DNA from: Nocardioides sp. YIM 152315
GTDB lineage: Bacteria > Actinomycetota > Actinomycetes > Propionibacteriales > Nocardioidaceae
Assembly (NCBI RefSeq): GCF_029210375.1
Contig: NZ_JARGER010000018.1
Span: 1 to 64,000, forward strand
Direction of reading: 5' to 3'
DNA: 64,000 nt
Of this stretch, positions 17,185-26,656 are shown piece by piece (the stretch's first letter is position 1; the number at the start of each line of letters is the position of its first letter). The notes under the pieces were generated by a model that had not been told where the DNA came from, made no database searches, and saw only the letters and a list, made by a program, of their open reading frames with translations. The position numbers were made by a program, and so were the translations under genes.

Positions 17185-18213
17185 ATGCGCGTCGGAGTGC
17201 TCACCGGAGGCGGGGACTGCCCCGGCCTCAACGCCGTCATCCGGGCCGTGGTCCGCAAGGGGGTCAAGGAGCACGGCTTCGACTTCGTGGGCTACCGCGA
17301 CGGCTGGCGCGGCCCGCTCGAGGGCGTGACGATGGAGCTCGGCATCGAGCAGTGCCGCGGCATCCTGCCGCGCGGCGGCACCATCCTGGGGTCCTCGCGC
17401 ACCAACCCGTTCAAGCTGGACAACGGCGTGGAGCGCATCAAGGACAACCTCGCCAAGGACGGCGTCGACGCCCTCGTCGCGATCGGCGGCGAGGACACCC
17501 TCGGCGTCGCCACCAGGCTCGCCGATCTCGGCGTGAACGTCGTCGGCGTACCGAAGACGATCGACAACGACCTGTCGGGGACGGACTTCACCTTCGGCTT
17601 CGACACCGCGGTCAACATCGCGACCGAGGCGATCGACCGGCTGCACACGACGGCGGAGTCCCACCACCGGGTGCTCGTCGTCGAGGTGATGGGCCGCCAC
17701 GCCGGCTGGATCGCGCTCCACTCCGGCATCGCGGGCGGCGCCAACATCGTGCTGATCCCCGAGCAGCCCTTCGACATCATCGAGGTCTGCGAGCTGATCG
17801 AGAGCCGGTTCGAGTCGCGCTACGCACCGATCCTGGTCGTCTCCGAGGGCGCGGTCCCGCGTGAAGGAGGCGACATGACGCTCGTCTCCGGCGATCTCGA
17901 TGACTTCGGCCACGTCCGCCTCGGCGGCATCGGCGACCGGATCGCCAAGGAGATCGAGACCCGCACCGGCAAGGAGGCCCGCGCGGTCGTGCTCGGCCAC
18001 ATCCAGCGCGGCGGCACGCCCACGGCGTTCGACCGCTGGCTGGCGACCCGCTTCGGGCTCCAGGCGATCGACGCGGTCGCCGAGGGCGACTTCGGGACGA
18101 TGATGGCGCTGCGCGGCACCGACATCGTGCGGGTCCCCCTGATCGAGGGGACCGGTGAGCTCAAGCTCGTCAGCGTCAAGGAGTACGCCGAGGCGCAGGT
18201 GTTCTTCGGCTGA
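17185..18213 (+). CDS. pfkA: 6-phosphofructokinase with pyrophosphate-type active-site residues
   Basis: A 342-residue PfkA-family enzyme phosphorylating fructose 6-phosphate. It has TGGGDCPGLNAVIR, GGTILGSSR, IGGEDTLG, PKTIDNDLSGTD with the catalytic aspartate, and MGRHAGWIA. Residue 104 is Asp (GGED) and residue 124 is Lys (PKTIDND). In characterised enzymes ATP-users have Gly at both sites and PPi-users have Asp104/Lys124, so this protein is predicted to use pyrophosphate and work reversibly. The ATG follows AGGAGAGG. A TAGGGT at 17116 could be the -10 of its promoter. Confidence 0.92.
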   Translation: MRVGVLTGGGDCPGLNAVIRAVVRKGVKEHGFDFVGYRDGWRGPLEGVTMELGIEQCRGILPRGGTILGSSRTNPFKLDNGVERIKDNLAKDGVDALVAIGGEDTLGVATRLADLGVNVVGVPKTIDNDLSGTDFTFGFDTAVNIATEAIDRLHTTAESHHRVLVVEVMGRHAGWIALHSGIAGGANIVLIPEQPFDIIEVCELIESRFESRYAPILVVSEGAVPREGGDMTLVSGDLDDFGHVRLGGIGDRIAKEIETRTGKEARAVVLGHIQRGGTPTAFDRWLATRFGLQAIDAVAEGDFGTMMALRGTDIVRVPLIEGTGELKLVSVKEYAEAQVFFG

Positions 18214-18216
18214 CCG

Positions 18217-18981
18217 CTACACCAGCTCGAGGTCGGCCACCAGCGCCAGGTGGTCCGAGAGCGCCAGCCGGCGTGCCTCGGACGCCGTCGCCACGAGCGG
18301 GCCGTCCGCGAGCACGTGGTCGATCTGCCTCTCGGGCCGGTCGGCAGGGAACGTCCGGTGCACGGCCAGGGAGGCCATGCCCGTGGTGCGCTCCGCTCGT
18401 CGCGGCCCCATGTTCAGGTCGCCGGTCAGCGCCAATGGACGCCGGGCGTCGCGCAGCGCGCGCACCAGCTGCCGGAGCTGGCGGCCGTTCCAGTAGTGGA
18501 GGAACGACAGGTGGGTGTTGGCGACCGTGACGCACCCCGCGGGCGTCTCGACCTGGGCGGCCACGGCCACGCGCGGCTCGTCGCGCACCAGCCGCGGGAG
18601 CGGCTGGTCGTGCCAGCGCCAGGGCCCGCGGGCCGGGAGCGCCGGCAGGCGCACCACCTCCCAGGCGGCCACCGGGTGCCGGCTCAGTAGCGCCACGCCG
18701 TACCCCGCGCTGTCGGGCTGCTCCGCCCCGGTGGCGGCGGTCCAGGTCGCGCCGGGGCTGCCGTCGAGGGCCGCCACGAAGCGGTGGTCGGTCGCGCCCA
18801 TGGCCTCGGCGGCGACCGCGGTCAGGTCCGCGTGCGCCGAGCGCGGCAGGTTGCGGTCGACCTCCTGGAGGGCCAGCACGTCGGCGTCCAGCTCGCCCAC
18901 CGCTGCCGCGAACCGCGCGACGTCGACGCGGCCGTCGACCGGGGAACGGCCGTGCAGGATGTTGAACGTCGCCAGGCGCAT
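18217..18981 (-). CDS. Endonuclease/exonuclease/phosphatase (EEP) family protein
   Basis: A 254-residue EEP-fold metal-dependent hydrolase: MRLATFNILHG, LALQEVDRN (catalytic Glu), NTHLSF, LTGDLNMG and DHVLAD...LSDHLAL are the ordered family motifs. Substrates in the family include DNA, inositol phosphates and phospholipids, so the specific reaction is open. No signal peptide is visible. ATG 18981 is preceded by TACCGT with a 7-nt gap, suggesting a leaderless transcript. It converges on pfkA with a three-base gap. Confidence 0.83.
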   Translation of the reverse strand: MRLATFNILHGRSPVDGRVDVARFAAAVGELDADVLALQEVDRNLPRSAHADLTAVAAEAMGATDHRFVAALDGSPGATWTAATGAEQPDSAGYGVALLSRHPVAAWEVVRLPALPARGPWRWHDQPLPRLVRDEPRVAVAAQVETPAGCVTVANTHLSFLHYWNGRQLRQLVRALRDARRPLALTGDLNMGPRRAERTTGMASLAVHRTFPADRPERQIDHVLADGPLVATASEARRLALSDHLALVADLELV

Positions 18982-19036
18982 CGACCCGACGGTACCCACG
19001 GGCATGCGCCCGGTTGCCCGGGGTAACCCACCGGGT

Positions 19037-19591
19037 GTGGATGACGTGCAGTCGGGGCTGCGAGAGGCGCTCAAGCTCGTGGCCGTGACCCTCAAGGAGG
19101 GTGGTGCGCCGTTCGCGCTGACCGGCGGCTACGCGCTGTGGGCGCGCGGCGGACCCGAGCCCGACCACGACGTCGACTTCATGGTGGCCGAGGAGGACTC
19201 CGCCGCCACCGCCGAGCTGCTCGCCGAGCACGGCCTCGACGTCGTGCAGCCGCCGGAGGACTGGCTCTTCAAGGTGTACGTCGACGGCGCCATGGTCGAC
19301 GTCCTCTTCCGGGCCGGCGGCGATCCCGTCACCCGCGAGCGGCTCGACCACGTCGACCACGTCGAGGTCGAGTCGGTCCGGATGCCGGTGCTCACGGCCA
19401 CCGAGCTGATGGTCGACAAGCTCAACGCGCTCGAGGAGCACGCCTGCGACCTCGGTCCGGTCGTGGCCGTCGCACGAGCGGTGCGCGAGCAGGTCGACTG
19501 GGAGGTCGTGGCCGGGCGCACGGCGGACAACCCGTTCGCCGGGGCGCTCCTCTTCCTCCTCGACCGGCTGGCCGTCACGGGGTCTGGCTAG
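19037..19591 (+). CDS. Nucleotidyltransferase-fold protein
   Basis: About 184 residues. FALTGGYALWARGGPEPDHDVDFMVAEED carries the polymerase-beta-type G-G...DxD signature, and a third acidic residue lies in VDGAMVDVLF. The protein resembles minimal nucleotidyltransferases of the AbiEii/MNT group, but no partner antitoxin or HEPN gene is adjacent, so a toxin role is not supported. GTG 19037 is the start in frame with the first helix. It sits between the divergent EEP gene and the permease. Confidence 0.7.
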   Translation: MDDVQSGLREALKLVAVTLKEGGAPFALTGGYALWARGGPEPDHDVDFMVAEEDSAATAELLAEHGLDVVQPPEDWLFKVYVDGAMVDVLFRAGGDPVTRERLDHVDHVEVESVRMPVLTATELMVDKLNALEEHACDLGPVVAVARAVREQVDWEVVAGRTADNPFAGALLFLLDRLAVTGSG

Positions 19592-19619
19592 TTCGCTGCA
19601 GGTGGGGGACGCTGGCGTC

Positions 19620-21074
19620 ATGGCCACCCAGAGCGCAGAACCCACGGACGTCAACGGTTCGACTCCCGATCTCAAGCGGGTGATGGGCCCCAAGCTGCTC
19701 CTGCTCTTCATCGTCGGCGACATCCTCGGTGCGGGCGTGTACGCCGTGACCGGCCAGATGGCCGGCGTCGTCGGCGGCATCGTCTGGCTTCCGTTCCTCG
19801 TCGCGTTCGTCGTCGCGAGCCTGACCGCGCTGTCCTACCTGGAGCTGGTGACGAAGTACCCCCAGGCCGCGGGGGCGGCGCTCTATGCGCACAAGGCCTT
19901 CGGCATCCACTTCGTGACGTTCCTCGTCGCCTTCGCCGTCATCTGCTCGGGCATCACCAGCGCGTCGACGTCGGCCAACGTGCTGGCGCAGAACCTCACC
20001 GGCGGCCTGCTGGCCAACGGATGGCTGGACTCCGAGCCCAGCACCGGCACGATCACGCTGATCGCGCTGGCGTTCATGGTGCTGCTGGCGCTGATCAACC
20101 TGCGCGGCGTCGGCGAGTCCGTGAAGTTCAACGTGCTCCTGACCCTGGTCGAGATCACGGCCCTCGCGATCGTCATCGGCGTCGGCTTCTACGCGATGTC
20201 CCAGGGCGACGCGGACTTCAGCCGGGTGACGACGTTCGAGAACCCCGACGACAAGGGCCTCTTCCTGGCGGTCACCGCGGCGACGTCGATCGCGTTCTTC
20301 GCGATGGTCGGCTTCGAGGACTCGGTCAACATGGTCGAGGAGACCAAGGACCCCGAGCGGATCTTCCCGCGCACGATGATCACCGGGCTCGGCATCGCCG
20401 TGATCATCTACATGCTGGTCGCGATCTCCACGGTCGCGGTCCTGACCTCCGACCAGATCGCGAACGCGACCGAGGGCCGCGCGCTGCTGGAGGTGGTGCG
20501 GGTCGGCGCCCCCGACTTCCCGATCGACAAGGTCTTCCCGTTCCTCGCGGTGTTCGCGGTCGCCAACACCTCGCTGATCAACATGCTGATGGCCAGCCGC
20601 CTGCTCTACGGCCTCGCCCATCAGGACGTGCTGCCGCGCACGCTCGGAAAGGTCTCGCCCCACCGTCGCTCGCCGTACGTCGGCGTGATCTTCTCGACGA
20701 TCCTGGCGCTCGGCCTGATCCTGTACGTCGCCAACCGCGCCGAGGACGACATCGTCGTCAACCTCGCGTCGGTCACGTCGCTGCTGCTGCTCGGCGTCTT
20801 CACCATCGTCAACATCGCGTGCCTCGTCCTACGGCGCGACGGGCGGGAGGGAAGGTTCCGCTCGCCGGGGGTCACGCCGGCGGTGGCGGCCGTGCTGTGC
20901 GCGTTCCTGATCGGGCCCTGGGTCGACCGGGAGGGGATCGTCTACGAGATCGCCGCCGGTCTGCTGGTCATCGGCATCGTGCTGTGGGCCTTCACGTGGC
21001 TGACCAACCGAGCCGTCCGGTCGCAGAAGACCGGCTTCCGCGACATCGAGCACATGGAGGACATGGAGGACTGA
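19620..21074 (+). CDS. APC superfamily amino acid permease
   Basis: A 484-residue membrane protein with about twelve to thirteen hydrophobic helices. The first reads LLLLFIVGDILGAGVYAVTG, with the broken-helix G-x-G motif of APC transporters; ATSIAFFAMVGFEDSVNMVEETKDPER is the usual helix 6 and following loop. It likely imports an amino acid or related amine by a secondary mechanism; substrate unknown. ATG 19620 follows AGGTGGGGGA. A hairpin 20-40 nt after the stop is a likely terminator. Confidence 0.88.
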   Translation: MATQSAEPTDVNGSTPDLKRVMGPKLLLLFIVGDILGAGVYAVTGQMAGVVGGIVWLPFLVAFVVASLTALSYLELVTKYPQAAGAALYAHKAFGIHFVTFLVAFAVICSGITSASTSANVLAQNLTGGLLANGWLDSEPSTGTITLIALAFMVLLALINLRGVGESVKFNVLLTLVEITALAIVIGVGFYAMSQGDADFSRVTTFENPDDKGLFLAVTAATSIAFFAMVGFEDSVNMVEETKDPERIFPRTMITGLGIAVIIYMLVAISTVAVLTSDQIANATEGRALLEVVRVGAPDFPIDKVFPFLAVFAVANTSLINMLMASRLLYGLAHQDVLPRTLGKVSPHRRSPYVGVIFSTILALGLILYVANRAEDDIVVNLASVTSLLLLGVFTIVNIACLVLRRDGREGRFRSPGVTPAVAAVLCAFLIGPWVDREGIVYEIAAGLLVIGIVLWAFTWLTNRAVRSQKTGFRDIEHMEDMED

Positions 21075-21095
21075 CGCCGCACGACGCCCGTCTCG

Positions 21096-21117
21096 CGCCC
21101 GATCGGCGAATCGGGCG
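21096..21117 (+). terminator. Hairpin after the permease gene
   Basis: CGCCCGAT and ATCGGGCG form an 8-bp perfect stem with a 6-nt loop, 22 nt after the permease stop and just before the TACCCT box of the DAHP synthase gene. There is no U-tract, as is common for actinobacterial terminators. Confidence 0.6.
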
Positions 21118-21146
21118 GGGCGGCGCGCGCGCCGTACCCTTGGCTG

Positions 21147-22499
21147 GTGAGCACCACCCTTCCCGATCTCGCCAGCCTGCACGCCCGCGGCGCGGCGCAG
21201 CAGCCGACCTACCCCGACGCGGAGGTCGTCGCGGCCAACGTCGCGCGGCTGCGCACGATGCCGCCGCTGGTCTTCGCCGGTGAGTGCGACGAGCTCAAGG
21301 CCAAGATGGCGGCGGTGTCGCGCGGCGAGGCGTTCCTGCTCCAGGGTGGCGACTGCGCGGAGACCTTCGCCGACGTCACCGCCGACAACGTCCGCAACAA
21401 GCTCCGGGTGCTGCTGCAGATGGCGGTCGTGCTGACCTACGCCGGATCCGTGCCGGTCGTGAAGCTGGGGCGGCTCGCCGGCCAGTACGCCAAGCCGCGC
21501 TCCTCAGACACCGAGACGCGCGAGGTCGACGGGCAGAGCGTGACGCTTCCGGCGTACCGCGGCGACGCGGTCAACGGCTTCGACTTCACCCCGGAGTCGC
21601 GCATCCCCGACCCGACGCGGCTGCTCGACGTCTACAACGCGTCGGCGGCGACGCTCAACCTGGTCCGCGCGTTCGTGACCGGTGGGTACGCCGACCTGCG
21701 CCAGGTGCACACCTGGAACACCGACTTCGTGCGCACCTCCGTCGCGGGTCAGCGCTACGAGACGATCGCGGGCGAGATCGACAAGGCGATCGCGTTCATG
21801 ACCGCGATCGGCGCCGACCCGGAGGAGCTGCGCCGCGTCGACTTCCACTCCAGCCACGAGGCGCTGCTGCTGGAGTACGAGCACGCGATGACGCGAATCG
21901 ACTCGCGCACCCAGAAGCCCTACAACGTCTCCGGCCACTTCGTCTGGATCGGCGAGCGCACCCGCCAGCTCGACGGCGCGCACGTCGAGTACTTCCGCAA
22001 CATCGCCAACCCGATCGGTTGCAAGCTCGGCCCGACCGCCTCCGCCGACGACGCGATCGCGCTCGCCTCGCGGCTGAACCCGGACAACGAGGCGGGCCGG
22101 CTCACGTTCATCACCCGCTTCGGCGCCGGCAGGATCCGCGACGGCCTGCCCGAGCTGGTCGAGAAGGTCACCGCGGCGGGCGTGCAGGTGGCGTGGGTCT
22201 GCGACCCGATGCACGGCAACACCTTCGAGTCGAGCACCGGCTACAAGACCCGCCGTTTCGACGACGTCATCGACGAGGTGCAGGGCTTCTTCGACGTCCA
22301 CCGTGCCCTCGGCACCTGGCCCGGCGGCGTGCTCGTCGAGATGACCGGTGACGACGTCACCGAGTGCATCGGGGGCGGCGAGGAGATCGACGAGGCAGGC
22401 CTCGCGCACCGCTACGAGTCCGTCGTCGACCCCCGCCTCAACCGCGTGCAGTCGCTGGAGCTGGCGTTCCTGGTCGCCGAGATGCTGCGCCAGGCCTGA
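21147..22499 (+). CDS. aroG: Class II 3-deoxy-7-phosphoheptulonate (DAHP) synthase
   Basis: A 450-residue enzyme joining phosphoenolpyruvate and erythrose 4-phosphate, the first step of the shikimate pathway. Class II hallmarks are [53 protein letters not shown] and [15 protein letters not shown]. It is a normal-length plant/actinobacterial type. GTG 21147 is preceded by TACCCT and 6 nt, a leaderless promoter signature. A second, unrelated-class DAHP synthase is encoded at 26657-27700, so the organism has two routes of control for this step. Confidence 0.94.
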   Translation: MSTTLPDLASLHARGAAQQPTYPDAEVVAANVARLRTMPPLVFAGECDELKAKMAAVSRGEAFLLQGGDCAETFADVTADNVRNKLRVLLQMAVVLTYAGSVPVVKLGRLAGQYAKPRSSDTETREVDGQSVTLPAYRGDAVNGFDFTPESRIPDPTRLLDVYNASAATLNLVRAFVTGGYADLRQVHTWNTDFVRTSVAGQRYETIAGEIDKAIAFMTAIGADPEELRRVDFHSSHEALLLEYEHAMTRIDSRTQKPYNVSGHFVWIGERTRQLDGAHVEYFRNIANPIGCKLGPTASADDAIALASRLNPDNEAGRLTFITRFGAGRIRDGLPELVEKVTAAGVQVAWVCDPMHGNTFESSTGYKTRRFDDVIDEVQGFFDVHRALGTWPGGVLVEMTGDDVTECIGGGEEIDEAGLAHRYESVVDPRLNRVQSLELAFLVAEMLRQA

Positions 22500-22564
22500 G
22501 GCCCATCGCCACGGAGTCCTGTCTCCGGTCGTGTGCCGGGGTGGTCATCCTCCGCCGCCGCAGG

Positions 22565-22648
22565 TTCATCAAGGGATGCGGGTCGAACCACGCCTCCCTC
22601 GGCGAACTCGGCAAGGGAGGCGCGACTTCGCCTTCATCCCTTGATGAA
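22565..22648. repeat. 84-nt nested inverted repeat downstream of aroG
   Basis: Outer arms 22565-22578 and 22635-22648 are 14-nt perfect complements (TTCATCAAGGGATG and its complement). Inner arms CGCCTCCCT (22591-22599) and AGGGAGGCG (22614-22622) also pair, with partial pairing between. It lies 65 nt after aroG. It may be a terminator or a dispersed palindromic repeat. The rest of 22500-22707 shows no gene. Confidence 0.7.
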
Positions 22649-22707
22649 GCGCCGCCGACCGGAGGCACCCGCGCTGGCCCGTGGGAACACGTCGGACGGA
22701 GCAGCGG

Positions 22708-23100
22708 TCAGTCCTCGCGCGCCGGCGCCACGAGCAGGGCGCGCAACCGGTGGGCGAGGACGGGCAGTGCCTCTTCGACCGGTCGTCCGTGCAGGTCGCG
22801 ACCGATGTCGAGCATCTCGAGTTCGGCGCGGACCAGGCGACCGGCCTCGTCGACGTCGACGACGAGGTCGGTGCACCCGTCCGGGTGCTCAGGATCGAGG
22901 GCCGCTCGGGCGGCGGGGTGGCGATCGCGGAAGACGGGAGTCGGCGCGCACCAGGTCAGCGACGCGGACCGTCCCGGCCGGAGGAGGGCGGCCTCGACGG
23001 GATCGGGCGGCACACCGGACTGGCCATTGGTGAACGCCGTGCCCTCGAGCAGCGGGTCGAGGGTGGCGATGAGCAGTGCCGAGGTGCTCGGTGCGGACAT
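22708..23100 (-). CDS. Hypothetical protein
   Basis: A 130-residue soluble protein. ATG 23100 ([23 protein letters not shown]) is preferred to an upstream codon at 23136. Two segments look structured: an alpha/beta-like core with [14 protein letters not shown] and a middle containing [21 protein letters not shown], then a helical end. No motif is recognised. It is divergent from the threonine-aldolase-like gene, with a 70-nt shared upstream region. Confidence 0.6.
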   Translation of the reverse strand: MSAPSTSALLIATLDPLLEGTAFTNGQSGVPPDPVEAALLRPGRSASLTWCAPTPVFRDRHPAARAALDPEHPDGCTDLVVDVDEAGRLVRAELEMLDIGRDLHGRPVEEALPVLAHRLRALLVAPARED

Positions 23101-23170
23101 GACCCGATCGTCCACCGTCGTCCGCGGCCCGGCCACCGCGTTTCGGTCCGCCCGTGATACTCAAGACTCC

Positions 23171-24163
23171 GTGATCGATCTCCGCTCCGACACCGTCACC
23201 CGTCCCACCGACGAGATGCGCGCCGCGATGGCGCGCGCGGAGGTCGGTGACGACGTGTACGGAGAGGACCCGACGGTCCTGCGGCTCGAGGAGCGGGTGG
23301 CTGGGCTGTTCGGCCACGAAGCAGCGCTCTTCACACCGACCGGGTCGATGGCCAACGTCCTCGCCGTCCGATCGCTGGTCGGTGCCGGGCAGGAGGTCCT
23401 CTGCGAAGCGAGCGCGCACATCGCGCGCGCGGAGCTCGGCGCGCACGGCGCCTACACCGGTCTGACGATGCGCACCTGGATCCACCCGCGCGGCCAGGTC
23501 GACCTGCCGACGATCCGGTCGATCTTCGCCCCCGACATGGGCCCGTTCTTCGTGCCGACGGCGGCGATCTCGGTCGAGAACACCCACAACTTCGCGGGGG
23601 GAGCCGTGCTGCCGCTGCCGGACCTGCGCGACCTGCGCGAGTACGCCACCGGCGTCGGCGCGAGCGTGCACATGGACGGCGCCCGGATCTGGAACGCGCA
23701 CGTCGCGACCGGCACGGCGCTGACCGAGTACGGCGCGGTCGCCGACGTGCTGGCCGTCTGCCTGTCCAAGGGACTCGGCGCGCCGGTCGGCTCGCTGATG
23801 GTGGGCAGCGCCGATGCGATCGACGAGGCCCGGGTCTGGCGCAAGCGGATGGGGGGCGGCATGCGCCAGGTCGGCATCCTCGCGGCCGCCGGGCTGCACG
23901 CGCTCGACCACCACGTCGAGCGGCTCGCCGACGACCACGCCCACGCGCGCCTGCTGGCGGAGGCGTGCGGCGTCGACCCGGCGACCGTCGACACCAACAT
24001 CGTCGTGGTGCAGCGCGCGGACGCGCCGCAGCTCGTGGCGGCGGCCCGCGACGCCGGCGTGCTGGTCTCGGCGGTCGGCCCGACCGCCGTACGCCTGGTG
24101 ACCCATCTCGACGTCAGCCGGGGCGATGCGGAGCGGGCCGCCTCGGTGCTCGGGCGGCTGTAG
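23171..24163 (+). CDS. Threonine aldolase-like PLP enzyme (GntG family)
   Basis: A 330-residue fold-type I PLP enzyme. [19 protein letters not shown] and [12 protein letters not shown] are the typical N-terminus of beta-eliminating lyase/threonine aldolases; [12 protein letters not shown] contains the PLP-interacting aspartate and [12 protein letters not shown] the PLP lysine. It likely cleaves L-(allo)threonine to glycine and acetaldehyde or acts on a related beta-hydroxy amino acid. GTG 23171 is the only start that keeps the full N-terminal motif. It is convergent with the histidine kinase gene. Confidence 0.88.
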   Translation: MIDLRSDTVTRPTDEMRAAMARAEVGDDVYGEDPTVLRLEERVAGLFGHEAALFTPTGSMANVLAVRSLVGAGQEVLCEASAHIARAELGAHGAYTGLTMRTWIHPRGQVDLPTIRSIFAPDMGPFFVPTAAISVENTHNFAGGAVLPLPDLRDLREYATGVGASVHMDGARIWNAHVATGTALTEYGAVADVLAVCLSKGLGAPVGSLMVGSADAIDEARVWRKRMGGGMRQVGILAAAGLHALDHHVERLADDHAHARLLAEACGVDPATVDTNIVVVQRADAPQLVAAARDAGVLVSAVGPTAVRLVTHLDVSRGDAERAASVLGRL

Positions 24164-24164
24164 G

Positions 24165-25637
24165 TCACCCGCTCGGCAGGGTCACCCGGAACGTGCTGCC
24201 GCGGCTGGGCTCGCTGTCAAGCGTGATGGTGCCGCCGTGCGCGACCACGATCGACTGGACGATGTTGAGGCCGAGGCCGGTGCCCGAGATCTGGCTCGCC
24301 ACCACCTGCCCGCCGCGGAAGAACGGGTCGAAGACGTGGGCGACCTCGTCCGGAGCGATCCCGATGCCGGTGTCGCTCACCTCGATCTCGACCGCGCCGG
24401 GCGCCGCCCGCAGCGACACGGTCACCGCGTCGCCGCGCTCGCTGTACTTGACGCCGTTGGAGACCAGGTTGTCGACGACCTGACGCAGGCGGCTCTCGTC
24501 GACCTCGGCGACCAGCCTCTCCGGTGCGTCGACCCGCACGCTCACGCCACGGTGCTCGGCCTCCGGCGCCGACGTCTCCACCGCCTCGTGCACCAACGTG
24601 GTCAGGTCCGTCGGCATCCGTGCCAGCACCAGGTGCCCCGCCTCCGCTCGGGCCACGTCGAGCACGTCGGACACCAGGGCGAGCAGTCGCAGGGCGTTGC
24701 GCTGCGCGATGCGGACCTGACCGGCCGCGTCGGACGGGAGGTCCGGGCGGTCGGCGAGCAGCTCCAGGTAGCCGAGCACCGTCGTGAGCGGGGTGCGCAG
24801 CTCGTGCGACACCGACGACACGAACTCGTCCTTGACCCGCATCGCCCGCATCAGGTCGGTGATCTCCTGGTAGGCGAGGGCCGCCCCGATGCGCTCGCCC
24901 GACGGTCCACGCACCTGACGGGCCGACGTGGAGAACGCCGTACGGGCGGCGGCGTCGTCCCCGACCCAGTAGGTGTAGTCGTCGAACTCCGCGCCGTGCG
25001 CCGCGCGGTAGGACGGCATGTCCTCGGTGCTCATCAGCCGACCGTCGGGGAAGTACACGTGGCCCACCTGACCGGCCTCGCCGGCGTGCCCGCCGGGGAA
25101 CGGCAGCCGCATCGTCTCCGCGTGCCGCCGGTTCATCCGCTCGTAGCGCCCGTCGCGGTCGATGAGCAGCAGCCCGACGTTGACGGTGTCGAAGATCGCC
25201 GAGAGCGTCTGGCGCTCGTGCTCGAGCTCGTCGTTGGCGGCGCGCAGCCGTTGCTCGTACTCGTGCTGCTCGCTGACGTCGAGGATCTGCGAGACGAAGT
25301 GCAGCGGCTCGCCGACGGGGTCGCGCACGAGCGCGACCGAGAGGTCGCCCCAGACCTCGTGGCCGTCGGCGTGGAGGTAGCGCTTGCGCAGCCGGTAGGA
25401 GTCGATCTCGCCACTCAGCGCCCGCTCGAACTGCTCGAGGTCGGCGTCGAGGTCATCGGGGTGGGTGAGCTCCTGGAAGCCGCGCTGCGACAGCTCCTCG
25501 GCGGCATAGCCGAGCATCTCGCAGAGCGCGTGGTTGACCATCAGCAGTCGGCCGTCGAGCCCGACCAGCGTCATGCCGACGGGCGAGTACTGCAGCGTCA
25601 GCCGCCACAGCTCGGTGCCGTCCGGTGTCACCTGCAT
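24165..25637 (-). CDS. PAS-domain sensor histidine kinase
   Basis: A 490-residue soluble kinase with no membrane segment. At least two PAS domains (about 10-120 and 140-250) are followed by a short helix, the phosphoacceptor box SSVSHELRTPLTTVLGYLELL and an HATPase domain with DNLVSNGVKYS (N box), VSDTGIGI (G1) and GTGLGLNIV (G2). ATG 25637 has AGGAGG 5 nt upstream, far better than a GTG at 25670. No response regulator lies beside it, so it is an orphan kinase of unknown cytosolic signal. Confidence 0.88.
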   Translation of the reverse strand: MQVTPDGTELWRLTLQYSPVGMTLVGLDGRLLMVNHALCEMLGYAAEELSQRGFQELTHPDDLDADLEQFERALSGEIDSYRLRKRYLHADGHEVWGDLSVALVRDPVGEPLHFVSQILDVSEQHEYEQRLRAANDELEHERQTLSAIFDTVNVGLLLIDRDGRYERMNRRHAETMRLPFPGGHAGEAGQVGHVYFPDGRLMSTEDMPSYRAAHGAEFDDYTYWVGDDAAARTAFSTSARQVRGPSGERIGAALAYQEITDLMRAMRVKDEFVSSVSHELRTPLTTVLGYLELLADRPDLPSDAAGQVRIAQRNALRLLALVSDVLDVARAEAGHLVLARMPTDLTTLVHEAVETSAPEAEHRGVSVRVDAPERLVAEVDESRLRQVVDNLVSNGVKYSERGDAVTVSLRAAPGAVEIEVSDTGIGIAPDEVAHVFDPFFRGGQVVASQISGTGLGLNIVQSIVVAHGGTITLDSEPSRGSTFRVTLPSG

Positions 25638-25689
25638 CCGGTCCTCCTCGCCCGAACGTCGCTGGCTCACCGTAGGCCACGCGCGGCCC

Positions 25690-26604
25690 TCAGCTCTCGC
25701 CGACGACCGAGAGGTCGCTGATTGCGGTGAAGTCGCGCGACGACGCTCCGCTCCCGGGCTTCGACACCGCGAGCAGGCGGATCGTGATCGTGGTCGTGGC
25801 GACCTCGACGTCCACCGACTGCACGCCGGTGGTGTCGCCGAGGTCCTGGGTGACGGTGCTGCCGTCGTCGAAAACCCACTCGACCTGCTCGATGCGCCGG
25901 TTGCCGTGGTACCAGTCGCGGCCGGGAGCCCGCTTGGCGTAGCCGTTGATGAGCCCGACCGAGCTCAGGCGTGCCTCCTCGGGCAGGGTCACGACGATCT
26001 CCTCCCCGGTCCCGTCGCCCGGCATCCGCCAGGCGGTCTCCGGTACGCCGTCGAGCATGTTCTCGCCGTCGTAGCTGACCTTCTTGCCCTCGACGTCCTG
26101 GCCGGGACCCGCCGTGGCCGGCACCTCGACCGTCGCCACGGACGCCAGGTTGCCGACGCCGCCGGGTGCCGGGCCGGTCTCGTCGCCGGTCTCGTCGCCG
26201 GTCTCGTCGCCGGGCGCGGCCGACGTGGTCGAGTCGTCGGCGGTCGACGGCGCATCGTCGTCGCCGACGACGATCGCGACGACCACGGCACCGATGAGCA
26301 CCAGGACCGCCGCGGCGGCGACCCACAGTCCCCACGGCGGTCGGCGGTGGCTGGTCGGCTCCACCGGGACGGGGCCGTCGAAGGAGTCGTCGGGGTGCTC
26401 CGACTCGTCGGCGTACAGGGGGAAGCGCGCGGGGGGCGGCGGCGTCCAGGCCGGGGGTGGCGGGTCGTCGGGTGGCGGGGTCGTCGAGCGCGCGCGCTCG
26501 GCGGTGTCCGTGCGCCAGTCGGGCTCGGCGCCGACCGGCTGGCCGCAGTTGGTGCAGTAGCGACCGATGCCGAGCTCGTGGCCGCACCTGGCGCAGTGAT
26601 CCAT
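25690..26604 (-). CDS. Zinc-ribbon, single-pass membrane protein with discoidin-like C-terminal domain
   Basis: A 304-residue protein. Residues 1-25 are a zinc ribbon (CARCGHELG...CTNCGQ). A disordered Pro-rich cytoplasmic stretch follows, then a membrane helix near 95-117 (LWVAAAAVLVLIGAVVVAIVV), a Thr/Ser/Glu linker with three 12-bp repeats (DETG x3), and a C-terminal beta-rich domain (SYDGENMLDGVPETAWRMPGDG...LINGYAK) that resembles the NADase-type glycan-binding or discoidin module of bacterial surface proteins. It may bind cell-surface sugar. ATG 26604 keeps the zinc ribbon at the N-terminus. Confidence 0.75.
   Translation of the reverse strand: MDHCARCGHELGIGRYCTNCGQPVGAEPDWRTDTAERARSTTPPPDDPPPPAWTPPPPARFPLYADESEHPDDSFDGPVPVEPTSHRRPPWGLWVAAAAVLVLIGAVVVAIVVGDDDAPSTADDSTTSAAPGDETGDETGDETGPAPGGVGNLASVATVEVPATAGPGQDVEGKKVSYDGENMLDGVPETAWRMPGDGTGEEIVVTLPEEARLSSVGLINGYAKRAPGRDWYHGNRRIEQVEWVFDDGSTVTQDLGDTTGVQSVDVEVATTTITIRLLAVSKPGSGASSRDFTAISDLSVVGES
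26176..26211 (-). repeat. Three 12-bp in-frame tandem repeats
   Basis: The unit GGTCTCGTCGCC occurs three times without interruption on the plus strand, encoding DETG three times in the linker of the membrane protein. The period preserves frame. Confidence 0.9.
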
Positions 26605-26656
26605 GGTTCTCCTCCCGGCTCCCCCGCCGCGGCTGCCGGGCACCCGGAGGATCACC

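Noticed and set aside
19037..19591. Nucleotidyltransferase as part of a toxin-antitoxin pair
   Set aside because: No HEPN or antitoxin gene adjoins it; neighbours are housekeeping genes.
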